A DNA stretch of 48,002 nucleotides, taken from assembly GCA_013002305.1 (NCBI GenBank), contig JABDKG010000084.1, forward strand, positions 1 through 48,002, in the 5' to 3' direction. A program made the position numbers and the translations under genes. Within the stretch, counting starts at the first letter, position 1; every line of letters begins with the position of its first letter. This document shows, piece by piece, positions 1-8,722 of the stretch. Source of the stretch: Hellea sp. Lineage in GTDB: Bacteria; Pseudomonadota; Alphaproteobacteria; Caulobacterales; Maricaulaceae. The notes under the pieces were generated by a model. It was not told where the DNA came from. It ran no database searches and worked only from the letters and a program-made list of their open reading frames with translations.

Positions 1-240
1 GAATGTCACCAGATTGGCTATATTGGACGTCTCGGGCTTTACGAAGTTGTGATCATGGATGATATTTTACGCGGTATGATACATGACGGAAGCCGCGAAG
101 TTGATATGTCTGCCCACGCATTTCGCGTTCGCAACGACCTGCTCAAAAGCGGCTCATCCCATGTGCTGAGCGGCTTGACATCCGCAGAAGAAGTGCTGCG
201 CGTATGCCGGGCCAAAGCCGATCCAGAGGTCGAGGTTTAG
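1..240 (+). CDS. gspE: Type II secretion ATPase GspE, C-terminal fragment
   Basis: The reading frame is open from base 1 and ends at 240, so only the last 79 residues are present. The opening residues ECHQIGYIGRLGLYEVV match the end of the tetracysteine zinc region and the following Y-x-GR-x-G-x-YE signature of GspE/PilB-type ATPases. GspE is the cytoplasmic hexameric ATPase that powers pseudopilus assembly through GspL and GspF. The Walker motifs lie upstream, outside the window. gspF starts 9 bases downstream, which supports a single operon. Confidence 0.9.
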   Translation, partial: ECHQIGYIGRLGLYEVVIMDDILRGMIHDGSREVDMSAHAFRVRNDLLKSGSSHVLSGLTSAEEVLRVCRAKADPEVEV

Positions 241-249
241 GGGCGGGCC

Positions 250-1449
250 GTGGAAACCTACGATTATGCGGCGTTTGATAAATCCGGCAACCGGTTGACT
301 GGCAGCGTGGTGGCGTCAACCGCGCGGGAAGCCCGCGATATTCTAAGGTCGCGTAGTTTGACCCCGGTTGATTTACGGCAAGTCAAAAATAAGGAACAAA
401 CCAAATCCCGGCGATTAGGGAGAGTGTCTCACAAAGACCTCACTCAAGCGACGCGCCAATTGGCGATTTTGATCGAGACGGCGACCCCAGTGGAAGAAGC
501 GCTCAAAGTTGTCGCGCTTCAATTTGAAAAATCCGCGATGCGCGGCATATTGATGGATGTTCGCTCTCGTGTGATGGAAGGTACACGTCTGTCTGATGCC
601 TTGCATGCCCATCCTAGGACCTTCTCTGACCTTTATTCGGCCATGGTCGCATCCGGCGAAGCGTCAGGCCAACTGGCCGCGGTTCTCGATCGTCTCGCCA
701 TGGATATGGAAGCGGCGCAAGAAGTTCGCAATAAAGTTATTGGGGCCGTTGCTTATCCCATAATTTTGTCTGTTGTCGCGATTATCGTGGTCATTTTATT
801 GATGGTTTATCTGGTCCCGACGTTAGTCGAACAATTTGATAGTCTCGATCAGGACCTACCGCCACTCACCAGATTCGTCATCGGTCTGTCAAATGGCGTG
901 ATCAAATATGGCGTGTTTATTCTAATTGGAATTGCCGGGTTGGTTTTCGCGTCGCGCCAAGCGCTGAAGAACCGGGAGATTCAACTGCGCTGGAGTGCTT
1001 TTTTGCTGAAGGTTCCGTTTCTAGGCAATCTCATTCGCAGTATAAACGCCGCGCGGTTTGCCCGGACCATGGCCGGCTTGCTGGATAGCGGAACGCCGGC
1101 GCTCGCGTCGATGGAAACCGCCCTGCATACACTTCGAAATTCGACAATGCGCAAGGCCGTAACAGAGGCCGCGGTTAAAGTCCGTGAAGGCTCACCCATT
1201 AGCACGAGCCTTAGGCAAAGCGGGACATTCCCGCCGCTCGTCATCCAAATGGTCGCCGGAGGGGAGGCCAGCGGCGATATAGCGAAAATGTTCACGAAAT
1301 CAGCTGAATATCTCGAAGGCGATTTTAACCGGGTTACAACTGTATTTCTAAATATTCTCAATCCTTTAATAATTATTCTGCTGAGCTTCGTGGTATTATT
1401 AGTTATTCTGGCCATGTATATGCCGATGCTGCAAATGGTGGCGCTTTAA
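250..1449 (+). CDS. gspF: Type II secretion inner-membrane platform protein GspF
   Basis: A 399-residue protein of normal length for GspF/PilC. It begins at a GTG codon (VETYDYAAFDKSGN). The opening YDYAAFD...G segment is typical of the family, and two T2SF domains follow (about residues 65-190 and 270-390). Hydrophobic spans lie near 165-190, 215-230 and 365-395. GspF is the polytopic platform around which pseudopilins are assembled, in contact with GspE and GspL. The gene is 9 bases after gspE and 27 bases before gspG. Confidence 0.95.
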   Translation: METYDYAAFDKSGNRLTGSVVASTAREARDILRSRSLTPVDLRQVKNKEQTKSRRLGRVSHKDLTQATRQLAILIETATPVEEALKVVALQFEKSAMRGILMDVRSRVMEGTRLSDALHAHPRTFSDLYSAMVASGEASGQLAAVLDRLAMDMEAAQEVRNKVIGAVAYPIILSVVAIIVVILLMVYLVPTLVEQFDSLDQDLPPLTRFVIGLSNGVIKYGVFILIGIAGLVFASRQALKNREIQLRWSAFLLKVPFLGNLIRSINAARFARTMAGLLDSGTPALASMETALHTLRNSTMRKAVTEAAVKVREGSPISTSLRQSGTFPPLVIQMVAGGEASGDIAKMFTKSAEYLEGDFNRVTTVFLNILNPLIIILLSFVVLLVILAMYMPMLQMVAL

Positions 1450-1476
1450 TTCTCGATCTTAAATATGGAGAAAAAA

Positions 1477-1914
1477 ATGAACGACAAAAATCCAAAAGAT
1501 GAAGGATTTACGCTGGTCGAAATGATGGCCGTTTTGGTCATTATTGGACTATTGATGGGCATAGCGGTCGTGGCGACAGCGCCGATGCGTCAAGAAGGTG
1601 TCAAAACCCGCGTAAAAGGAGATTTGCGCTCGATAAATTTGGCGCTCGAATCCTACAATAGTACCGTGTTTGATTATCCACCTGAGGAATATGGACTGGA
1701 AGCACTGGTAGAATTGCCAACCGGGCTTGACTTGGGAAGCCGCTATAATGGCCCCTACCTCCAAAAACTCCCGAAAGATCCGTGGGGACGCCCCTACATT
1801 TATATCTATCCCGGGGATGAGAATCCTTACGAGTTGATGACCTATGGCCGCGATGGCCAGCCAGGCGGTGAAGATCAGGATGCCGATGTCAGCTATTGGG
1901 ATAAAGACGAATAG
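1477..1914 (+). CDS. gspG: Major pseudopilin GspG
   Basis: The start is placed at the second ATG (1477), because GGAG lies six bases upstream of it; the in-frame ATG at 1465 would overlap that ribosome site. The product is 145 residues: leader MNDKNPKDEG, then the class III cleavage site G|FTLVEMMAVLVIIG with Glu at mature position 5. The C-terminal half carries the GspG pattern: LPKDPWGRPY, then a Gly/Asp-rich region (YGRDGQPGGEDQDAD) that binds calcium in characterised GspG. This is the main pseudopilus subunit, matured by the prepilin peptidase encoded at 6314-6775. Confidence 0.95.
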   Translation: MNDKNPKDEGFTLVEMMAVLVIIGLLMGIAVVATAPMRQEGVKTRVKGDLRSINLALESYNSTVFDYPPEEYGLEALVELPTGLDLGSRYNGPYLQKLPKDPWGRPYIYIYPGDENPYELMTYGRDGQPGGEDQDADVSYWDKDE

Positions 1915-1918
1915 TTTT

Positions 1919-2389
1919 GTGCCCCGCGATTATCGCAAAAATGAGGGATTCACACTTGTTGAGATGATGGCTGTTCTGGTCATTATTTCCTTAATCTCAG
2001 CTGCCGTAATATTAGCGGCCCCGGCGCGCATAGATGATGTTCAAGATCAGGGCGAAAAACTGCACCGTGAGTTTGTCTTGGCAGCAGAGCGCAGCGTCAT
2101 TACGGGCGTGCCCCAAGCATTTGGAATATCAGAAGATGGGTTTCTTTTTTATGCTTTTGAGAATGGCGAGTGGGAAGTGTTGAGCGAAGACGTTTGGCCC
2201 GACGATGTGAATGTCGAGTTTTTCAAAGACGAGGTTGAGATCGAATTGCCGAAAGAACCGATCCCGGTAGTGGTATTTGAACCTGTCGGTCTTTCAACTT
2301 ATTTTGATCTCTATCTTGAGGGGGATGAAAATATGGTCGTTTTCTCAAGTGATGGAAATGGCCGGGTCTCCTGGGAGACGATTGAATGA
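1919..2389 (+). CDS. gspH: Minor pseudopilin GspH
   Basis: The mature N-terminus FTLVEMMAVLVIISLISAAV and the position between gspG and gspI identify GspH. The frame is open upstream inside gspG (ATGs at 1844, 1880 and 1886). I favour GTG at 1919, just after the gspG stop, which gives a ten-residue leader (VPRDYRKNEG); the start is uncertain. The product is about 156 residues, with a hydrophobic helix followed by a beta-rich domain. It shares the motif EGFTLVEMMAVLVII with GspG almost exactly, reflecting common pseudopilin ancestry. Its stop overlaps the gspI start by four bases. Confidence 0.85.
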   Translation: MPRDYRKNEGFTLVEMMAVLVIISLISAAVILAAPARIDDVQDQGEKLHREFVLAAERSVITGVPQAFGISEDGFLFYAFENGEWEVLSEDVWPDDVNVEFFKDEVEIELPKEPIPVVVFEPVGLSTYFDLYLEGDENMVVFSSDGNGRVSWETIE

Positions 2390-2742
2390 GAGATGCGGGT
2401 TTCACATTAGTTGAAGTATTGGCGGCTCTAATGATTTTCAGCGTGGCGATCGTCGGACTGATCAGCGTGAATGCTCAAAGCGTTCGGACGGTCCGAGCGA
2501 TGGAAGTTCGAATGTTAGCGGGCGTTGTCGCCGACAATGTCATAGTCGAAGCCCGGCGAAAGGAATTACAACTCGGGGAAAATGACGGCGAAATGCAGGC
2601 CATGGGCCGCCGGTTCGAATGGGAACAGGACATAACCGTTACCGAGATGGAAAATTTCTTCCGTATCATGGTGCGGGTCAGGGAGGCCGATAAAGAGAAT
2701 TTCGCTGTCGAGCGCATTGCTTTTCGGAGCAAAGAAAAATGA
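2386..2742 (+). CDS. gspI: Minor pseudopilin GspI
   Basis: A 118-residue protein with a very short leader, MRDAG|FTLVEVLAALMIFSVA, Glu5 conserved. Order and size fit GspI, which nucleates the GspI-J-K tip complex of the pseudopilus. It starts in an ATGA overlap with gspH and ends in a four-base overlap with gspJ, so translation is probably coupled. Confidence 0.92.
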   Translation: MRDAGFTLVEVLAALMIFSVAIVGLISVNAQSVRTVRAMEVRMLAGVVADNVIVEARRKELQLGENDGEMQAMGRRFEWEQDITVTEMENFFRIMVRVREADKENFAVERIAFRSKEK

Positions 2743-3347
2743 ACGTCCAAAAGCAAGATAATTCGGATGCCGGCTTTACGCTGATCGAAATGTTGATCGC
2801 GCTGGCGATTTTTTCATTGCTGTCGGTCGGGGCAACCACGGCCATGTTAGGCGGGCTGAAAACAAAAGAAGATGTAGCAATCAAGCTCGACCATATTACG
2901 CAGTTTGAAATGGCCCGGGCGCTGATGCGCTCGGATCTTAATAGTCTGGTTCTGCGCGAAAATCGCGACCCTTATGGCAACCCTGAGCAATATATTGTTT
3001 CCGGCGGCGTCGAGACCATTTTAACTTTCACCCGGTCCGGGAGGGAAAACCCGGGCGGGCTTGAAAAACGCGGCCCGATTGAAAGGGTCGCCTATGTGTT
3101 TGAAGAAGATAAATTGATCAGGCGCAGTTTCGCCAACGCCAATCCGGCTCCGCAAACCAAATTACGCGACCGCATATTACTGACCAATCTGGAAAATGTT
3201 CGCGTCAGTTTTGAAGATGATACGCTAAGCTTTAGCCAGCTCTACGTGCCCGGAGAGGAAAAAGTTCTTCCGGTCAACATGATGGTTTTAACATTAGTCT
3301 ATCCGGGCGGTATTGAGCTTGAGCAGAAATTCGAGCTTAGTCCATGA
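2739..3347 (+). CDS. gspJ: Minor pseudopilin GspJ
   Basis: A 202-residue protein. The leader MNVQKQDNSDAG is followed by FTLIEMLIALAIFSLLS, the class III pseudopilin helix with Glu5. The larger C-terminal beta-domain and the position between gspI and gspK identify GspJ, part of the pseudopilus tip. It overlaps gspI by four bases (ATGA) and gspK by four bases (ATGA). Confidence 0.92.
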   Translation: MNVQKQDNSDAGFTLIEMLIALAIFSLLSVGATTAMLGGLKTKEDVAIKLDHITQFEMARALMRSDLNSLVLRENRDPYGNPEQYIVSGGVETILTFTRSGRENPGGLEKRGPIERVAYVFEEDKLIRRSFANANPAPQTKLRDRILLTNLENVRVSFEDDTLSFSQLYVPGEEKVLPVNMMVLTLVYPGGIELEQKFELSP

Positions 3348-4372
3348 CCCGGCAAAGCGATAAAGACAAAGGCGCAATCCTTTTAACAACACTACTCATT
3401 ATGAGCATGATGTCGGCGCTAGCCGTCGCGATGATGGATGATGTTCGGGTCGCCATTTTACGATCCAAAAACATTCAAACCCACGCCCAAACCGATTGGT
3501 ATGTGCAGGCCGGAGAGAGCTTTGCAGAGAGTTATGTCGAAAAGAATTTTCTGAACCTGTCTCCGGAACAGCAAAATGCCGCCCTAGCACGGCCGCTTTT
3601 TGCCGAGCTGCCAATTGAGGGCGGGCTCATGACCTTGGTCATCAGTGATGGCACGCAATGTTTGCCGCTCAGCGCCCTACAGCCACCGCCGAGTGATGGC
3701 CGCGGACAAGAAGAGCGCCCGACCACTTTCACGGATGCATTTCAAAGACTACTCGAAGAAACGGGTATGGGCGAAATTGATGCCGCGAACCTGACGGCCG
3801 CAATTGTCGATTGGCAGGATGGTGATCAACAAATTTCAAATGGCGGGGCTGAGGATTACTCCTATCTGGGTCTTAATCCTGCCTACCGTACGCCCAATAC
3901 GTTTTTCAGCGCAGTGTCAGAGCTTAGAGCCGTTCAGGGAATGAGCGAAGAATTGCTAAACATGATCGCGCCCTTCATTTGCGCTGGTGACCCAGAACGC
4001 GGAGGCCAAATTAACATCAATACGCTCGGGCCGCAGCATTTGGTTTTATTGTCTGTCTTACTCGGGGATGATGAAGATTCCTTGGCGTCGCAAATTTTGA
4101 AAAACCGTCCCGGAAGCGGCTATCAAGATATTGTTCAGGAGCTTATTGATGCGGAAATTGAGGCCGAGAAAGTGAACGCCCAAAACTTTGTCTATGCTCC
4201 AAGATATCTTTGGATCGAAGTCGATATAGAATTTCAGGAAGCGCGCCGGACTGTTTTGCTAGAGTTTAAGATTGACAGTGATGCTCTCACCCGCACATAT
4301 CGCCACTACGGGACGGAAGGACGCCGTCCAATACCGCTGGATAAACCCGAGGAAAAGCAAATTAATGAGTGA
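3344..4372 (+). CDS. gspK: Minor pseudopilin GspK
   Basis: A 342-residue protein, the large pseudopilin that caps the tip complex. It has a short polar leader (MTRQSDKDKG), then AILLTTLLIMSMMSALAVAM. The mature position 5 is Thr rather than Glu, in line with the usual absence of Glu5 in GspK. The middle region DAANLTAAIVDWQDGD and the later GQININT segment are typical of the GspK helical insert. It overlaps gspL by eight bases. Confidence 0.92.
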   Translation: MTRQSDKDKGAILLTTLLIMSMMSALAVAMMDDVRVAILRSKNIQTHAQTDWYVQAGESFAESYVEKNFLNLSPEQQNAALARPLFAELPIEGGLMTLVISDGTQCLPLSALQPPPSDGRGQEERPTTFTDAFQRLLEETGMGEIDAANLTAAIVDWQDGDQQISNGGAEDYSYLGLNPAYRTPNTFFSAVSELRAVQGMSEELLNMIAPFICAGDPERGGQININTLGPQHLVLLSVLLGDDEDSLASQILKNRPGSGYQDIVQELIDAEIEAEKVNAQNFVYAPRYLWIEVDIEFQEARRTVLLEFKIDSDALTRTYRHYGTEGRRPIPLDKPEEKQINE

Positions 4373-5414
4373 TCCGCTGATCATATGGCTTCCTGAAGAC
4401 CTTGACGATGCATGGGCCTATTACCGCTCAGCCGCCGATCAAGGCTGGGCTGCCGACGATCAGGAACGCGCCGCGCTCGGACCAAAGGGTGTAGGCGGAA
4501 CAATCATCGTGGCGCCGGGCACTTGGTTTAGAATTTTCCCCCACAGTCTGCCGGATATGAAATCGTCTGAGCGCCTTTCGGCCGCCGGATTTGCAATAGA
4601 GGAAAAACTCGCCGCGCCGCTGGATGAGCAGCATATTGTTTTGGGCAAAAGTGATGACCAACGGGTTGGCGTTATCAGCCGCAATCAAATGAAAGCGCTT
4701 CTCGATAGACTGGACCAATATAAAATCGCGCCCGTGAAGGTCATGGCAGAATATGAAGCCTTTGACTTTGATGCCGGAACTTTAGCAGTCTGGGGCCGCA
4801 CCATTCATCCCGGACCCATGGGTTATTCTATGGATGCCGATCATGAGGGCGACAATCCGCTGTCCCATATGGCGCAGATGAATTTTGAAAATGCTATAAA
4901 TTACGCGCATGGCGACTTCGTTCGGCGGCAAACCAGTTTTGTAAGCTGGCGCAGCTTGATCCCGGTTGCCGCATCACTTGCCATTCTGGGGATTGCTTGG
5001 TTATTCTGGCAAGGGGCAGAAGCGCGGGCAATGCATCAACAAGCGGCTAACCTTAAAGCAGAATCCGAGCAACTTTATTCCGAGGTTACGGGTAAGCCGG
5101 CACCGCCAAATTTGACCATCGCGATCAATCGGCTGAACCGAAATGGCACCGCTCCGCAGACAGATTTTAAGAGTCTCAGCGCTTCATTTTTTAATGGTCT
5201 CAAACGGATAGATGGGGTGCTGGTCGATACACTACGTTATAATGAGAACCGGGGTCAATTAACCTTGAAACTGGTCTATCCCAGCTTTGACGCCGCAACC
5301 CAGCTTGAGCAGGTTTTTGCGTCCTCTGCCGGCCAGTTTGAATCCGGTTCTGTCCGGGAGCAAAATGGCGTTTTAATTGGCGAGGGGACCTTTAAAATGC
5401 GGGGCGGTTCATGA
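4365..5414 (+). CDS. gspL: Type II secretion inner-membrane protein GspL
   Basis: The start is ATG 4365 (MSDPLIIWLPED), preceded by a GAGG sequence. The frame is open further upstream only inside gspK. The product is 349 residues: a cytoplasmic actin-like domain (about 1-195) that binds GspE, one membrane helix at about 198-216 (VAASLAILGIAWLFW), and a periplasmic ferredoxin-like domain at the C-terminus. GspL links the ATPase to GspM and the pseudopilus. It overlaps gspM by four bases. Confidence 0.9.
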   Translation: MSDPLIIWLPEDLDDAWAYYRSAADQGWAADDQERAALGPKGVGGTIIVAPGTWFRIFPHSLPDMKSSERLSAAGFAIEEKLAAPLDEQHIVLGKSDDQRVGVISRNQMKALLDRLDQYKIAPVKVMAEYEAFDFDAGTLAVWGRTIHPGPMGYSMDADHEGDNPLSHMAQMNFENAINYAHGDFVRRQTSFVSWRSLIPVAASLAILGIAWLFWQGAEARAMHQQAANLKAESEQLYSEVTGKPAPPNLTIAINRLNRNGTAPQTDFKSLSASFFNGLKRIDGVLVDTLRYNENRGQLTLKLVYPSFDAATQLEQVFASSAGQFESGSVREQNGVLIGEGTFKMRGGS

Positions 5415-5881
5415 ATTATTGGAATAATTTGGTCCCGCGCGAAAGGCTTTTACTGGTTTCTGCCGGTACGCTCATTCTGGTTGCGGCTTTATTTTTCTTT
5501 GCGATTAGACCTGTTATGAAAGCCAAAGCAAGCGGCGCAGTGGCGCAAGTCTCGGCGCTGCAGGACTATGAAAATCTACGAGCCAATATTGCAGGTTTAT
5601 CGGGCAAGTCGGCAACGAACATCGGAACCAAACCGTTAACCCGTAATGCGGTCATTCAAGGCGTTGACAAACGCAAATTGGAGTTATCCCGTATACAGCC
5701 GGAGACAGGCGGCGCTTTTAAGATCTGGTTCGACCAAGCCAGTTCCAAACAGGTATTTGGATTTATCTCAGACATTACCGGCGATCACGCGGCCATAGTT
5801 TCGGCCGTTCAGCTTAGCCGCAAGAAAGACGGAACTGTAAGCGCAACGCTCACGTTCCGGCCAACCGGCGGAGCGAGCTAA
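5411..5881 (+). CDS. gspM: Type II secretion inner-membrane protein GspM
   Basis: A 156-residue bitopic protein beginning MNYWNNLVPRERLLLVSAG, followed by one hydrophobic segment (LILVAALFFFAIRPVM, about 18-33) and a periplasmic domain. The N-terminal pattern (W...PRER-hydrophobic) and the position after gspL are characteristic of GspM, the partner of GspL. It begins in an ATGA overlap with gspL. Confidence 0.88.
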   Translation: MNYWNNLVPRERLLLVSAGTLILVAALFFFAIRPVMKAKASGAVAQVSALQDYENLRANIAGLSGKSATNIGTKPLTRNAVIQGVDKRKLELSRIQPETGGAFKIWFDQASSKQVFGFISDITGDHAAIVSAVQLSRKKDGTVSATLTFRPTGGAS

Positions 5882-5883
5882 TT

Positions 5884-6351
5884 ATGATGAAATATTTGGC
5901 CCTGCCAAGTTTACTTCTAATGCTTTCCGCCTGCACGACTATTGGCGAAACAAGCAAGACATCTAGCCAAGTTCAAAATCAAACAGACCGTTTGGCGGCC
6001 CGCGAATTGTCGCCGGGTGAATGCGGACTTTTCGTATTTACGGCGGATGATGAACGGCGATTTATTCTGTTTAGTCAGGCCAGCAATAGCGAGGCAAGTT
6101 GGTGGACCGAAACGGGCGAGGTCAAAGTTAGGCGAACGGGTACTGATGGGTTTGTGACCTATGGGCAAGCCCCGGGGCAGAACTTCGAATTGCCAAATGG
6201 CGGCGTTCTTAAACTTGTATTGGGTGATCCTCAAGAAATTGACCGGGGGACGCGCTACAAGGCAGGGCGCATCACAAGCGCCGATGCTGACGGCTGGGAG
6301 AAAATAATGCCGGTTATTGGCGCAGCGGGATGCCAAGCTGGGTCGCGTTAA
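5884..6351 (+). CDS. Putative lipoprotein at the end of the T2SS operon
   Basis: A 155-residue protein that begins two bases after gspM. The N-terminus MMKYLALPSLLLMLSAC is a lipoprotein signal with the lipobox L-S-A-C, so the mature protein would be lipid-anchored at Cys17. I do not recognise the family. The remainder is soluble, contains two further cysteines (CGLFVFT and AAGCQAG) and no transmembrane segment. It occupies the position where some systems encode GspN, but it does not look like GspN, which has a membrane anchor and a larger periplasmic domain. A pilotin-like or assembly role is possible but only by context. Its last 38 bases overlap the convergent prepilin peptidase gene. Confidence 0.7.
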   Translation: MMKYLALPSLLLMLSACTTIGETSKTSSQVQNQTDRLAARELSPGECGLFVFTADDERRFILFSQASNSEASWWTETGEVKVRRTGTDGFVTYGQAPGQNFELPNGGVLKLVLGDPQEIDRGTRYKAGRITSADADGWEKIMPVIGAAGCQAGSR

Positions 6352-6775
6352 GGGCTATCCAAACGATCAATATTCCAAGTGCCAGAAAAGGCCCAAACGG
6401 AATGCGTTCATTTTCGCGAATTGATGGGAAGAGGGCGCCGATCAATCCCATGCCGCTGGCAATCAAAACAATAAATGGCAGACCATATAATCCGCACCAG
6501 GCACCGCCGCCTGCCAAAAGTTTGGCATCGCCCCGCCCAAGACCATCTTTACCTCGTATTTTTTTAAACAAAATTTCAATCGCGACAAATATCGTAAATC
6601 CGATCGCCGCACCCAGAATTGATTCCTTCAGCTGATCCAAGATGAAATGTGCCTGCAGCAATCCCGTTACAGTAAGTAAAATCGTCAACAGATTGGGCAA
6701 ACGAAACGTCTTGAGATCAATGATGGACAGGATCAGAAGTAATCCAGCCAAAACTCCTAGCGATAAATAGATCAT
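6314..6775 (-). CDS. Short prepilin peptidase (A24 family), GspO-like
   Basis: A 153-residue very hydrophobic protein. It carries both catalytic aspartates of the A24 family: one in IIDLKTFRLPN (about residue 21) and one in GLGRGDAKLLAGGGAW, the G-x-GD-x-K motif. It would cleave pseudopilin leaders at the Gly|Phe sites of GspG-J. The N-terminal N-methyltransferase domain with its CxxC pairs, found in GspO/PilD, is absent, so the protein resembles CpaA/TadV-type short peptidases. It runs convergent to the T2SS operon and overlaps its last gene. Confidence 0.85.
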   Translation of the reverse strand: MIYLSLGVLAGLLLILSIIDLKTFRLPNLLTILLTVTGLLQAHFILDQLKESILGAAIGFTIFVAIEILFKKIRGKDGLGRGDAKLLAGGGAWCGLYGLPFIVLIASGMGLIGALFPSIRENERIPFGPFLALGILIVWIALNATQLGIPLRQ

Positions 6776-6849
6776 GATCTTGGGATAGCTTTGGCGCGAT
6801 AACTGTCAAGAGGCTGCATTTGCGCTGGTATTCACCCGATAAGTTGAAT

Positions 6850-8721
6850 ATGAGCGGCGGCATGGGAAAACGGGTTATAGCCGGGCTGTTATTGACGGCT
6901 TTCGCTGGCAGCGCATATGCCGCTGAGCCCGTCTGCGACTCAGCCGATCACTGTGTATGGATCATGGAAAATCACGGTCCTCACGAGTTTGATTATGATA
7001 TTCTCACCCAGGAACTTCTGGGGTTCGGGGCCGAGGGCAAAGAATATCTCATTATGTTGACCGGCGATAAAGACCCAAAGATCGCGGGCCGGGCAATCGA
7101 TATATTGGTTAAAGGCCGGTTTCCTTTTTCCAAAGCCGAAGTCGAAGACATTATAAAAACCTGGCCAGGATCTAATGTCGAGAAATTGGCTCACTTGCTC
7201 GTCAAAATCGGGACGCGTGACGTGCAAAGCATGATGATCAGCTCGTTATTATCAGATGATGACAAAATCCGTTTTGTCGCCCGCGATGTTCTGTTTCGCA
7301 TGCGCGCGAGTGGTAAAATTTATCCGCTGAAACCTTTCGAATACGGCCCCATCGCCAGAGCTGTAATGGAAGCTCCAACCCGCGAGCTCATACAGATGCT
7401 GGCAGCTTACCCCGACGAGCAAACCGTTCCGATATTAAAGAGAATATTGGAGAGTGAAGATGCTCCGAGTCTTATTGCCGCTTATGAAGCGCTGTATGAA
7501 CGCGATCCGGAAATGGCATTTGAAACCTTGCTGGCGACCTTTTCGAACCTAGAAACGGATCAGTCCGGAACTTCTTTTGCAATCGCTGAATTGTTGCGTC
7601 GCCGTCACCCCAACCGAAAAGATGGATTTTATTTGCAATTCGCCAAAGAGCTCGCCGAGGATCCCGAAATGAGCTCGATGGGGCGGGTTGCGGGATTAGA
7701 CGCCATACTCGGCTGGCCTGCTACAGGAGACAAGCTTCCCAGCCTTGATGACAATGAATATACCAAATCTGCTTTCGAGATCGCGATTTTCGCTAAACAA
7801 CATAATATCAGCCCATATGAGCAAAACTTTATTCGGGCATTTCCCAGCGCGCCTGAAATTTGGGCAAAGCGAATATGGGAACAACTCAAACATTATAGGC
7901 AGTCAGACCCAAGGACTTACGACCGGTTTTTCCGCCAAATAAAATCTCTGGATAGTCAGAAATCTATCCTGATCGACGCGTTTGCCGAAACAGAAAATTT
8001 GCCCCTATTGACCCATGCCCTTCAAAGCGCAATCCAGAATCCGAGTGAGGACTATTTGCCCGCGATTGAACCGCTGACACACCATTGGTCGAACGAATTG
8101 CAGATTTTGGCGCGATTGGCCAATCGCTCCATTTCTGGTCAGCCGGATTTATCAAATCCAGCAATATATAAAAAAACCAGCCGCGAAATTAGAACCGCTA
8201 TCCGGGACAAAAATAAACTCTGCAAAGTCAAAGGGTCAAAGCTGACCGATTATGTCGCCCAGCTTCCATATTTTACACTGGAAGAAGAGGTTTCCCAAAG
8301 CATCATCAAGCGGCGATATATCTCATCGACCTATCCAACTCCGGCCGGATGGTTTGTCGGGTTTGACGGACCAACCCATCAAGGTGGCCTGTGGTTTTTC
8401 GATAATATTACGGGTCTCGGTGATCCGGTTAATTCGCTGGATCATGCTGGAGTAATTTTTATCGGTCCGATCACCTTACCTGATCCGGGGCAATATATGC
8501 GTGATTTTTGGGTTATCAGTCGCGACAGCGGCTCACAATATGGGCGCCTTTCGACCGCCCGGCAAACGGCCGAGGACATTACCTCAGAATTTCAACGATT
8601 TTTGCCACATGCGGATTTTGAGGTTTCCATTTTGCCCGGCAATCGATATTTACTCAGTCATGACACTCATTCTTCGCTAATATTGGAGCCAGATGGGTCA
8701 ATTAAACCAGCTTGCGAGTAA
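6850..8721 (+). CDS. Exported helical-repeat (HEAT-like) protein, unknown function
   Basis: About 623 residues from ATG 6850; a second ATG at 6862 is equally possible and leads directly into the signal peptide MGKRVIAGLLLTAFAGSAYA|AEP. The frame also has a TTG at 6820. Residues 60-450 consist of helix pairs rich in Leu/Ala with charged turns (for example GDKDPKIAGRAIDILVKGRF and SDDDKIRFVARDVLFRMR), which look like HEAT/ARM repeats. The C-terminal 170 residues look beta-rich (TPAGWFVGFDGPTHQGGLWFF). Four cysteines remain after the signal peptide. No enzyme motif is visible. The stop lies next to the mrp start. Confidence 0.75.
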   Translation: MSGGMGKRVIAGLLLTAFAGSAYAAEPVCDSADHCVWIMENHGPHEFDYDILTQELLGFGAEGKEYLIMLTGDKDPKIAGRAIDILVKGRFPFSKAEVEDIIKTWPGSNVEKLAHLLVKIGTRDVQSMMISSLLSDDDKIRFVARDVLFRMRASGKIYPLKPFEYGPIARAVMEAPTRELIQMLAAYPDEQTVPILKRILESEDAPSLIAAYEALYERDPEMAFETLLATFSNLETDQSGTSFAIAELLRRRHPNRKDGFYLQFAKELAEDPEMSSMGRVAGLDAILGWPATGDKLPSLDDNEYTKSAFEIAIFAKQHNISPYEQNFIRAFPSAPEIWAKRIWEQLKHYRQSDPRTYDRFFRQIKSLDSQKSILIDAFAETENLPLLTHALQSAIQNPSEDYLPAIEPLTHHWSNELQILARLANRSISGQPDLSNPAIYKKTSREIRTAIRDKNKLCKVKGSKLTDYVAQLPYFTLEEEVSQSIIKRRYISSTYPTPAGWFVGFDGPTHQGGLWFFDNITGLGDPVNSLDHAGVIFIGPITLPDPGQYMRDFWVISRDSGSQYGRLSTARQTAEDITSEFQRFLPHADFEVSILPGNRYLLSHDTHSSLILEPDGSIKPACE

Positions 8722-8722
8722 A

